Source: JAZGHN01 sp964496725 | GTDB taxonomy: Bacteria > Chloroflexota > Dehalococcoidia > Dehalococcoidales > E44-bin46 | Direction of reading: 5' to 3' | DNA: 7,001 nt | NCBI GenBank assembly: GCA_964496725.1 | Contig: CAZCAS010000063.1 | Span: forward strand, 1 to 7,001 | Shown: positions 1 through 5,865 of the stretch, one piece after another | How the letters are laid out: each line of letters begins with the position of its first letter | How positions within the stretch are numbered: the first letter of the stretch is position 1 | Made by a program: the position numbers and the translations under genes | The notes under the pieces: generated by a model | The model's database searches: none | Told to the model about the DNA's origin: nothing | Seen by the model: the letters and a program-made list of their open reading frames with translations, nothing else

Positions 1-390
1 AATGAGGAGGCCTCCTGTCTTATTCACTGCGTCAATGAAGATGCTGTTTCCGGTAAGTCCGGGGAGTCCCCATCCAGCATCTGGTCCCGATAGTGCGCAG
101 AGGAAGCCGATGTTAATTGTCTCGCCTATCGGATAGTCTACCCCTATCTGCTGGTCGGGTAGATGACCTAAGATAGCTACTTCATCTGCTGAAAGCCCTG
201 GGGGTAATGCCTCGCCTGGAGCTGTTGGTACTACTCCAGGTTCTTCTGGGGTTACTGCCCCCGGTGCTTCTGGAGCCTCTGGGGGGGCAGCTGCTGGTCC
301 ACGGCAACCAGTGGATAGCGGTAGAGCTATTGCCATCACCACTATCAGTGAGATAGGCAATACTAACTGTAAAAGCCTTTTCCTCTTCAC
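1..390 (-). CDS. ABC transporter substrate-binding lipoprotein, LivK-like (5' part only)
   Basis: This is the N-terminal 130 codons of a gene that runs off the left edge. The start is GTG at 390, chosen because an almost perfect Shine-Dalgarno lies 7 bases upstream. No other in-frame start exists before the upstream in-frame stop. The protein opens with a basic n-region (KRKR, residues 2-5) and a hydrophobic core (6-25), then a lipobox-like STGC with the lipidated Cys at 29. A Pro/Ala/Glu-rich flexible linker follows (about 31-66). From about 92 the sequence INIGFLCALSGPDAGWG and a following AVNKTGG match the opening of the periplasmic-binding type 1 fold (Peripla_BP_6, LivJ/LivK group), which captures branched-chain amino acids, amides or related solutes outside the membrane. 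The true ligand cannot be told from the N terminus. It is separated from rpoD by 346 bases, so it is probably its own transcription unit. The family call is fairly safe and substrate unknown. Confidence 0.82.
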   Translation of the reverse strand, partial: MKRKRLLQLVLPISLIVVMAIALPLSTGCRGPAAAPPEAPEAPGAVTPEEPGVVPTAPGEALPPGLSADEVAILGHLPDQQIGVDYPIGETINIGFLCALSGPDAGWGLPGLTGNSIFIDAVNKTGGLLI

Positions 391-395
391 CCAAA

Positions 396-404
396 CACCT
401 CCTT
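396..404 (-). promoter_or_regulatory. Shine-Dalgarno of the lipoprotein gene
   Basis: The minus strand reads AAGGAGGTG here, nine bases matching the anti-Shine-Dalgarno of 16S rRNA. The AGGAGG core (403-398) sits 7 bases before GTG at 390. It decides the start codon of a gene that an ATG-only search would miss. Confidence 0.85.
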
Positions 405-496
405 CCGTAGTGTTTCGGTTGATTTAATCTTATTTTCTTCATTGAAAAAGTTGGTGTAACTTCACCTTATCTCATCTATCACCCCCCTTCTCTGAT

Positions 497-539
497 ATTA
501 TATTTTCCCTCTCTTCAATAATCGCGCATTGGTATTATA
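497..539 (-). promoter_or_regulatory. Two TATAAT -10-like boxes upstream of the lipoprotein gene
   Basis: The minus strand has exact TATAAT hexamers at 539-534 and 502-497, downstream of the terminator-like hairpin and 108-150 bases before the GTG start. Neither has a good -35 at 16-18 bases; the best-spaced hexamer for the first, ACGTCA at 562-557, lies in the hairpin arm. Either could drive the lipoprotein gene with an activator, but this is AT-rich DNA where such boxes arise by chance. Confidence 0.3.
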
Positions 540-545
540 GGTACT

Positions 546-599
546 TAAAAGCAAAATGACGTAACGGAACTCTCTCGTATTGAGCAATCCATTACGTCA
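546..599 (-). terminator. Stem-loop with T-tract: likely intrinsic terminator of the operon or an attenuator
   Basis: Read on the minus strand, TGACGTAATGGA (599-588) pairs with TCCGTTACGTCA (568-557) over 12 positions. One is a U-G wobble in RNA; the loop is 19 bases. TTTTGCTTTT (556-547) follows the stem directly, as expected of a rho-independent terminator in the minus direction. On the plus strand the wobble becomes a C-A mismatch and no T-tract follows, so the orientation is clear. It lies about 140 bases past the rpoD stop. The stem is less GC-rich and the loop longer than in classic terminators. The same arms could also be a protein-binding inverted repeat. Confidence 0.6.
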
Positions 600-640
600 C
601 GGCCATTCCACCTTTATGACGAACTATCGGCATTTGCTAC

Positions 641-669
641 TTAATATCACAATTTGTTTTACTTGTCAA
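641..669 (-). promoter_or_regulatory. SigmaA/sigma70-type promoter (TTGACA, 17 bases, extended TATTAA)
   Basis: The minus strand has TTGACA (669-664), a 17-base spacer, then TATTAA (646-641, four of six to consensus) preceded by TG one base upstream, an extended -10. Transcription would start near 634, giving a leader of about 245 bases to the lipoprotein GTG. That leader would first pass through the hairpin/T-tract at 599-547. The elements are read directly; activity is inferred. It would suit the housekeeping sigma factor encoded just upstream. Confidence 0.5.
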
Positions 670-672
670 GTA
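660..672. repeat. 13-base palindrome over the -35 element
   Basis: TACTTG (660-665) and CAAGTA (667-672) are perfect inverted arms around one central base, and the minus-strand TTGACA lies inside. The placement is that of an operator that would block sigma binding. Short palindromes in AT-rich DNA are common, so this is only a candidate. Confidence 0.3.
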
Positions 673-702
673 TTTTCTTAAGTGCCTGGGTGTCAGGAGC
701 TT

Positions 703-726
703 CCTCAGTGGACTTTCACCACGAGG
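703..726. other. Hairpin just downstream of rpoD
   Basis: CCTC-A-GTGG (703-711) pairs with CCACGAGG (719-726): 8 pairs with one bulge and a 7-base loop. A competing outer stem GTGCCT/AGGCAC (682-687/724-729) shares bases with it. On the minus strand the hairpin begins 11 bases after the rpoD stop and is not followed by T residues, so it would stabilise the 3' end rather than terminate. On the plus strand a run of six T (733-738) follows after a 6-base gap, but no plus-strand gene is present for it to serve. Confidence 0.4.
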
Positions 727-736
727 CACCAGTTTT

Positions 737-2167
737 TTACTCCAGGTAATCCTTTAGTCTCCGGCTTCGGCTGGGATGGCGTAGCTTGCGCAGTGCCTTG
801 GCTTCAATTTGGCGAATTCGCTCCCTGGTTACGTTAAACTCTCTTCCCACTTCCTCTAAGGTGCGACTTCGTCCGTCTTCTAGTCCAAATCTGAGTTGAA
901 GCACCCGCTGCTCGCGGGGGGTGAGGGTAGACAGCACCTCATTTATCTGCTCCTTGAGCAGTTGCCTGGATGCCGCATCCGGGGGTGGCAGGGCATTGTG
1001 GTCTTCGATGAAATCTCCTAAATGACTGTCCTCCTCTTCCCCTATGGGCGATTCCAGCGATACTGGCAATTGTGCTATCTTAGCTATCTCTCTGACCTTC
1101 TCCTGAGGTATGTCCATCCCCTCTCCGATTTCTTTAGGGGTAGGCTCTCGCCCGTATTCTTGGGCTAAGCGACGACTTACCCTCAGCAGTTTATTGATGG
1201 TCTCAATCATATGCACCGGCACGCGGATTGTACGCGCTTGGTCGGCGATAGCTCGGGTGATAGCTTGGCGAATCCACCAGGTGGCATAGGTGCTGAATTT
1301 ATAACCTCGCCGATAGTCGAATTTCTCTACCGCTTTTATCAGCCCAATATTGCCTTCCTGAATGAGGTCGAGGAGTGACATCCCCCGTCCAATATGTTTC
1401 TTGGCTACGCTGACTACCAAACGCAGGTTTGCTCTGGTGAGGTGGTTCTCCGCTTTCCTGGCCTCGTGCTCAATAGATTCCAGGTAGGCTTGCAGTGGCT
1501 CCTCTTGGGCCTTGATGGCATCAATGAAGTCGGAGGCTCTAACCAGATTTTCTATATCGGCCGGGGAGGTGTTATCTGGAATGGCATCAAGGATTTCCTT
1601 TGGTATCAGGTTGGTGTTTAACGAGAGATTAATGAGAAGTTGCTCTGCTTCCGTTACGGACTTGCCTGTCTTTCGAGCAATGGCTTGGATTAGCTGTTGA
1701 CTTATCTCGTTGTCAATGTTAGCTCGCAATTTAGCGTTGGCGATGGCTTCTTTAAGGGGGACGGTAGGGGTTACATCAACCTTTTTCAGGATGAGAGGGA
1801 GGATGGCGGAAGCTTGCCCCACCTCCTCGAGCATAGCTAGCCCTGTTTCACTTGCCGAAGGCTCTCTTAAATATCTTCGTTGCAGCTTTTGTTTAATTTC
1901 GGTTATGCGTTTGGCCTCTGCTATCTTTCTGGACAGGGTCTGTTCATCCTCAGCGGTGAGAAGGGGCACTCTGCCAATTTCGTGAAGGTATATGCGAACC
2001 GGGTCATCGACTACCTCTTGTTCTCCCAGTTGTTCTAATTGTATCCCTAACTGATAGTCTTCGTCGTGATTAATTTCTGTGTCTAGCCCTTCGTGTGATT
2101 CCGATTCCGCGTCACCCCGGTTTCTAATGGGTAATTTGTGGCCCTTCTCGTTGTATTCTGGATTCAT
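737..2167 (-). CDS. rpoD: RNA polymerase primary sigma factor RpoD (sigmaA/sigma70)
   Basis: This is the housekeeping sigma subunit that gives RNA polymerase its -10/-35 promoter recognition. At 476 residues it is complete. Region 1.2 is at about 54-83 (DDPVRIYLHEIG). A poorly conserved spacer follows (about 86-235). Region 2 spans about 240-320, with the core-binding DLIQEGNIGLIKAVEKFDY at 267-285 and the -10 melting/recognition segment YKFSTYATWWIRQAI at 289-303, where its aromatics are intact. Region 3 covers about 320-400. Region 4 runs about 405-470, with the -35 helix-turn-helix at 436-455 (TLEEVGREF..TRERIRQIE) and the typical ending SRSRRLKDYLE. The N-terminal 50 residues are acidic but too short for a full region 1.1. 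The start codon overlaps the dnaG stop (ATGA), so translation is probably coupled. The full set of regions 1.2-4 makes a group 1 sigma far more likely than an alternative sigma. Confidence 0.97.
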   Translation of the reverse strand: MNPEYNEKGHKLPIRNRGDAESESHEGLDTEINHDEDYQLGIQLEQLGEQEVVDDPVRIYLHEIGRVPLLTAEDEQTLSRKIAEAKRITEIKQKLQRRYLREPSASETGLAMLEEVGQASAILPLILKKVDVTPTVPLKEAIANAKLRANIDNEISQQLIQAIARKTGKSVTEAEQLLINLSLNTNLIPKEILDAIPDNTSPADIENLVRASDFIDAIKAQEEPLQAYLESIEHEARKAENHLTRANLRLVVSVAKKHIGRGMSLLDLIQEGNIGLIKAVEKFDYRRGYKFSTYATWWIRQAITRAIADQARTIRVPVHMIETINKLLRVSRRLAQEYGREPTPKEIGEGMDIPQEKVREIAKIAQLPVSLESPIGEEEDSHLGDFIEDHNALPPPDAASRQLLKEQINEVLSTLTPREQRVLQLRFGLEDGRSRTLEEVGREFNVTRERIRQIEAKALRKLRHPSRSRRLKDYLE

Positions 2168-3945
2168 TTCGCCCCTCCTTTACTCCTCACTTTTCGCCCT
2201 TTTTCAGCGAAAACCTCCCCTAGTTGAATGCTAACTTCTATTCCCTGCTCCTCGAGCTTAGCCAGCTCTGCGGCATTGCCGCCTAGCTCTCTCTCCAGGA
2301 CTAATGCTGCCTCATTTTTGGCCGATAGGTTCTGTAGGAAATCCCTTTTCAGATTAAGGACGCAATCAGCGTATTTCTCCTTCGTTTGGTTGGGGGGCAA
2401 GCTTTTGGCTGCTAGGTGCTCAACATACTCCCCCATTGTCGGATCAAGCTGCTCCTTGAGGGATGGCAGGCTATCCGTTTTCTGCCAGGCGACAAAGATT
2501 TCACGATTTTCGCTGTTCTCGAAGTGCTCTGGCAGGGGATGCTGGCTTGAACCTTTAAGCTCGGGGTGCTGGAGTAGCAGGGCTAGACAGTATTCCTCAC
2601 GGGGTCTGGAGAAAACCGGGCGCAGGGCTTGGGCGATGGCTTCTTGTTTTGGCTCTTCGACTTGGCGTTTGCCCTGGCTTGGTTTAATTCTCTTTAGAGC
2701 AGCTTCTAGGTTGCGGTCAGTGATATTGACTAGGCGAGCCAGTTTCTGTAGATAGTGAGCCTGACGCACCGGGTCTTTTATCTCGGCGATGATTGGTAGC
2801 AGCTTATCTACTGCGGAAGACTTACCCTTGGCTGTGTTAAGGTCAAGTTCGGCAGTAGCCATATTGAAGGTGTAGTCAACAATAGGCAGAGCCTCTTTCA
2901 GTAGGCTTCTCCAGGTTTCAGCATCCTCCTTGATAACATCGTCGGGGTCTTTACCTTTGGGGAGAATGATAACCTTTACCTCAGCGTCAAGGGTGTTTTC
3001 ATAGCCCACACCGCGGAGCATCGCCTCCTCACCGGCCTCATCGGCGTCGAGGGCTAATGCCATATTCTTGGTTAGCCTTTTTATCGTGTTGACCTGCTTC
3101 TCGGTCACTGCGGTTCCCATAGAGGCAATCACATTGTCGAAACCATTTTGGTGAGCGGTGATAGTATCCATATAGCCCTCTACAATCACCACCATTTCCT
3201 GTTTCCTAATAGCCTCTTTAGCTAAATTTATCCCATATAAGCTGCCGCTCTTATCAAAGAGCGGCGTCTGGGGGGAATTGAGGTATTTGGGCATTGAATC
3301 ATCAAGCGCTCTTGCCCCAAAGCCGATAACTCGTCCCCTGATGTCGCATATGGGGAACATCAGTCGATTGCGGAATCGGTCATGGGTTTCTCCCGTTTCG
3401 CTCTCTGTTACCAAACCTGCGGCAGATAAATCCGCTTCAGTGTAGCCTATTTCCAGAAGGTGTTGCTTCAGCCCTTCCCATTTATTGGGACTGAAGCCCA
3501 ATTGAAACTCAGTCGCTGTTTTTATTGAGATACTGCGGCTGGCAACGTAGTTTCGTGCCTTTTCGCCCTCCGGAGAATGGAGGAGTGAGTCATGGAAGTA
3601 TTGGGCTGTTGCCTCGTTGACTTGATATAGCCTTCCCTTCTCCTCGGCTTTTGGCTCGACTCTGGCGCTGAGGGTAACCCCTGTCTTCTGGGCGAGAAGA
3701 CGCAGTGCCTCCCCGAAGTCGATGCCCTCCTTTTTCATTACGAGGGAGAAGACATCGCCTCCGGTATTGCAGGCGCCGAAGCAGTGCCAGCTCTGCTGTT
3801 CCGGATAGACAAAGAACGAGGGGTGCTTTTCACTATGGAAAGGGCACAACCCTCTCAATGTTCGCCCCGACTTGGTCAGGCGAACATATTGGCCAGCAAC
3901 CTCCGCGATGTCGATCTTTTGTTTTATCTCGTCGATAACGCTCAT
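2164..3945 (-). CDS. dnaG: DNA primase DnaG
   Basis: DnaG makes the RNA primers for the lagging strand and for fork start-up, working with the replicative helicase. The 593 residues match the family's usual length of about 600. The N-terminal zinc-binding domain has CPFH at 34-37 and a second pair at C55 and C59 (HCFGACNTGGD). The spacing C-x3-C differs from the more familiar C-x2-C. The RNA polymerase core has the basic motif DRFRNRLMFPI (189-199). The TOPRIM catalytic site shows EGYMD (256-260), ALDADEAG (298-305) and KDPDD (332-336), so all metal-binding acids are present. A charged linker (about 420-445) leads to a C-terminal helical domain (about 447-580) of the helicase-binding type. 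The start lies 6 bases after the stop of the transglutaminase-like gene with only a weak ribosome site (GGAT), implying coupled translation. The end overlaps rpoD, the classic dnaG-rpoD pair. Confidence 0.97.
   Translation of the reverse strand: MSVIDEIKQKIDIAEVAGQYVRLTKSGRTLRGLCPFHSEKHPSFFVYPEQQSWHCFGACNTGGDVFSLVMKKEGIDFGEALRLLAQKTGVTLSARVEPKAEEKGRLYQVNEATAQYFHDSLLHSPEGEKARNYVASRSISIKTATEFQLGFSPNKWEGLKQHLLEIGYTEADLSAAGLVTESETGETHDRFRNRLMFPICDIRGRVIGFGARALDDSMPKYLNSPQTPLFDKSGSLYGINLAKEAIRKQEMVVIVEGYMDTITAHQNGFDNVIASMGTAVTEKQVNTIKRLTKNMALALDADEAGEEAMLRGVGYENTLDAEVKVIILPKGKDPDDVIKEDAETWRSLLKEALPIVDYTFNMATAELDLNTAKGKSSAVDKLLPIIAEIKDPVRQAHYLQKLARLVNITDRNLEAALKRIKPSQGKRQVEEPKQEAIAQALRPVFSRPREEYCLALLLQHPELKGSSQHPLPEHFENSENREIFVAWQKTDSLPSLKEQLDPTMGEYVEHLAAKSLPPNQTKEKYADCVLNLKRDFLQNLSAKNEAALVLERELGGNAAELAKLEEQGIEVSIQLGEVFAEKGRKVRSKGGAK
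2174..2179 (-). promoter_or_regulatory. Shine-Dalgarno of rpoD inside dnaG
   Basis: AGGAGG lies within the last codons of dnaG, 6 bases before the rpoD ATG at 2167. Together with the 4-base gene overlap it fixes the rpoD start and gives rpoD its own strong initiation site in addition to coupling. Confidence 0.8.
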
Positions 3946-3951
3946 CTTGTT

Positions 3952-4767
3952 TTATCCACTGCCGACATCGACAACCGATGTCACCTTATAGGGTCGGTGA
4001 GTAATATAGCCGACCATGTCTTTGTCCACTGCCATAGTAGGGTCGGCAACAATCCAGATACCGGTGGTGTACTTTTCGGGTAGAATTTGTGAACTTGCCG
4101 TGTCAAAGTAATAGAAGCGAATCCCCCTGTTCATCCCTAATATCTTTAGCATAATCTTTTCCTCGGTCTTGAATGAAACTGAGTCTTTGGAGTAGTAGAT
4201 GAGGCAGGTCATATGGTCAAGTATCAGGTCGTCATCCGTGTCAACATTGGCTATAGCGGCATCTAACCCGACCGATTCGTACATGCTGGCTAGCAGGATA
4301 GAGAAGTCGTCGCAATCGCCGCCTTTGATTTGTAAGGTTTCATGGGCATAGGCAGGATAGTCCTGTCCTTTGGGGTCATTGACATAGCTGATGTTATTGG
4401 CTACCCAGTAGTTGATTTTCCAGATTTTCCAGGCTTCAGAGTTAGCCTCCATATTAGCAGGCGCATCCTGAACTGCTGACACTGCTGCGTCTCTAACTAT
4501 GGTATTTGCTGGTTCTACATATTCACAGATGTCATTAGTTCGCCCCTGTTCTGGGGATTGGGGCAGGCTGGGACCGGACGTGGTATATTCGCTGGGAGCC
4601 GACGCAGGCGGTTCGCTGGCGGCGGTTCCTCTATCTGGGGCGCAGGCTAATCCGCCGAGCATCATTAAACCAGCAAGAGGTCCCAGGATTACTCCGAAGG
4701 ATACCCGCGGCCATGCTCGTATTTTTCGCTTCGGCTTAGCTGCGACTCTGTTATCGATAATCTTCAT
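3952..4767 (-). CDS. Exported transglutaminase-like protein, probable lipoprotein, function unknown
   Basis: The protein has 271 residues. A long basic n-region (K12-R21) precedes a hydrophobic segment (about 22-40) and then LAC with Cys at 42, a permissive lipobox (Gly at -3). It is therefore a lipoprotein or an N-terminally anchored protein facing outward. A Ser/Pro/Glu-rich linker spans about 45-78. The C-terminal part has a transglutaminase-fold signature: GGDCDDFSILLASMYESVG (149-167) with the nucleophile Cys152, DHMTCLIYY with candidate His185, and IVADPT with candidate Asp242. The His-Asp gap of 57 residues is wider than in compact transglutaminase cores and suggests an insertion (about 195-230). 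Such folds act as cysteine peptidases, amidases or crosslinkers; a role on peptidoglycan or cell-surface protein is possible, but the sequence does not show which. It sits 21 bases after dgt and 6 before dnaG, so it is cotranscribed with replication genes. Confidence 0.75.
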   Translation of the reverse strand: MKIIDNRVAAKPKRKIRAWPRVSFGVILGPLAGLMMLGGLACAPDRGTAASEPPASAPSEYTTSGPSLPQSPEQGRTNDICEYVEPANTIVRDAAVSAVQDAPANMEANSEAWKIWKINYWVANNISYVNDPKGQDYPAYAHETLQIKGGDCDDFSILLASMYESVGLDAAIANVDTDDDLILDHMTCLIYYSKDSVSFKTEEKIMLKILGMNRGIRFYYFDTASSQILPEKYTTGIWIVADPTMAVDKDMVGYITHRPYKVTSVVDVGSG

Positions 4768-4788
4768 CTTGCTTACTGCCTCTACTGG

Positions 4789-5865
4789 TTAAAGCAACTT
4801 CGCTTGTTTAGCTTTACCTTTTACCAGCATCAGCTCTTCTGCCATCCTCAGGGCATAATGGTCAGTCATACCGGCGATATAGTCAACCACCCTTCGTTCT
4901 ACCTCACCACTGTGGAGGCGGTATTCTGACGGCATCTTCTCTTCATGCTCTTTGAAGTATTGGTATAACAGCCGAATCACCTCTCTTGCCCTCTCTGTTT
5001 CCCCTTGGGCTGAGTTTAGGTCGTACACCTTGTCAAAGAGGAATTTGTACAGGATATCGGTCGCCTTCAAAATCTTGGGGCTCATCCCTATGGCGGGGTT
5101 GTCTTCTGTTTCTGCCTCTTGACCGCTGGCTGCCCACGATTGTTCGATAATGTCGCAGACCATAGTGTTTACCCGTTGCGAGTGTGATAAACCCAGTACC
5201 TTAACCGCTGACAGTGGCAAATCACCCTCGGTAATGAGGCCGGCTCTTACCGCATCGCCAATGTCATGATTTATGTAGGCAACGATATCGGCAATTTTAC
5301 ATACCTCACCTTCCAGAGTCTTCACCTTTCCCCAACCTCGCCCTAGGATTTCTGCCCTTGTCTTGGAGTGGTTCACAATGCCGTCTCTTACCTCAGAGGT
5401 AAGATTGAGCCCATGCCCGTCCTTTTCTAGCAGGTCAACAACACGCAGGGATTGTTCATTGTGTCTGAATCCCTGGTGGTAGAGTTCATCCAGCACATCC
5501 TCTCCCACATGGCCGAAAGGGGTATGCCCCAGGTCGTGCCCCAGGGCGATAGCCTCGGTCAGGTCCTCGTTAAGGCTCAGGGCGCGAGCTATGGTGCGCG
5601 CTATTTGGGAGACCTCCAGGGTGTGGGTCAGCCGTGTAACATAATGATCCCCCAGGGGGGCAATGAAAACCTGTGTCTTGTGCTTTAGACGGCGAAAAGA
5701 CTTGCAGTGGATGATGCGGTCTCTGTCTCGCTGAAAGGCAGTGCGCACCGGGCATGGCTCTTCAGGTCTGAGCCTTCCCTGTGACAATCTGCTTTTCGCT
5801 GCGTATGGCGATAGGTTTTCTTCCCTTTCCTCAGCTAGCTGGCGAATGTTAAGCCGACTAATCAT
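4789..5865 (-). CDS. dgt: dGTPase-like dNTP triphosphohydrolase (HD domain, short type)
   Basis: This cytoplasmic metal-dependent enzyme hydrolyses dNTPs to deoxynucleosides and triphosphate, adjusting the dNTP pool. The 358 residues fit the short dGTPase-like subfamily rather than the roughly 500-residue E. coli Dgt. The family opening is clear: SPYAAKSR..QGR (19-31) and RDRDRIIHCKSFRRLKHKTQVF (46-67). The HD metal site comprises His81 in RLTHTLEV (78-85), His110-Asp111 in GHDLGHTPFGHVGE (109-122) and Asp193 in IADIVAYINHD (191-201). The C terminus (about 265-355) is helical. The ATG shares one base with the ppsA stop (TAATG), with only a weak GAGAAG ribosome site upstream, so translation is probably coupled. 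The nucleotide preference of this subfamily is often broad and cannot be read from sequence. Its place just before the primase gene fits control of replication precursors. Confidence 0.93.
   Translation of the reverse strand: MISRLNIRQLAEEREENLSPYAAKSRLSQGRLRPEEPCPVRTAFQRDRDRIIHCKSFRRLKHKTQVFIAPLGDHYVTRLTHTLEVSQIARTIARALSLNEDLTEAIALGHDLGHTPFGHVGEDVLDELYHQGFRHNEQSLRVVDLLEKDGHGLNLTSEVRDGIVNHSKTRAEILGRGWGKVKTLEGEVCKIADIVAYINHDIGDAVRAGLITEGDLPLSAVKVLGLSHSQRVNTMVCDIIEQSWAASGQEAETEDNPAIGMSPKILKATDILYKFLFDKVYDLNSAQGETERAREVIRLLYQYFKEHEEKMPSEYRLHSGEVERRVVDYIAGMTDHYALRMAEELMLVKGKAKQAKLL

Larger units (their letters stand above)
391..736. other. Intergenic region between rpoD and the lipoprotein gene
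   Basis: These 346 bases carry no convincing protein gene on either strand and are AT-richer than the flanking genes, especially 400-680. In minus-strand order they hold a hairpin next to the rpoD stop, a consensus-like promoter with a palindromic -35, a strong stem-loop with a T-tract, two TATAAT boxes and the lipoprotein ribosome site, all listed separately. No tRNA-like fold or recognised riboswitch was seen. Confidence 0.7.

Noticed and set aside
182..442. An 86-codon ATG frame on the minus strand near the left end
   Set aside because: It overlaps the lipoprotein gene in another register, has no ribosome site before its ATG, and its translation is Arg/Ser/Pro-rich with no domain. The GTG frame has a signal peptide, lipobox, binding-protein motif and ideal Shine-Dalgarno.
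557..599. TGACGTAA arms resembling a eukaryotic CRE/ATF site
   Set aside because: The organism is bacterial; the inverted arms followed by a T-tract are better explained as a transcription terminator.
391..736. A possible tRNA, 6S, RNase P or riboswitch gene in the intergenic stretch
   Set aside because: No cloverleaf, CCA-like end, RNase P core motif or known riboswitch core was found; only simple hairpins are visible.
1394..1985. Several plus-strand open frames opposite rpoD
   Set aside because: They lie wholly inside the conserved sigma factor gene, have no ribosome sites of note and no family resemblance.
2228..2755. A 175-codon open frame on the plus strand opposite dnaG
   Set aside because: It is antisense to a fully conserved primase domain, has low-complexity Ser/Arg/Leu composition and no recognisable motif.
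4499..4792. A 97-codon plus-strand frame opposite the transglutaminase-like gene
   Set aside because: It mirrors the signal peptide and linker of the minus-strand gene; its hydrophobic end is the complement of that region, and no other support exists.
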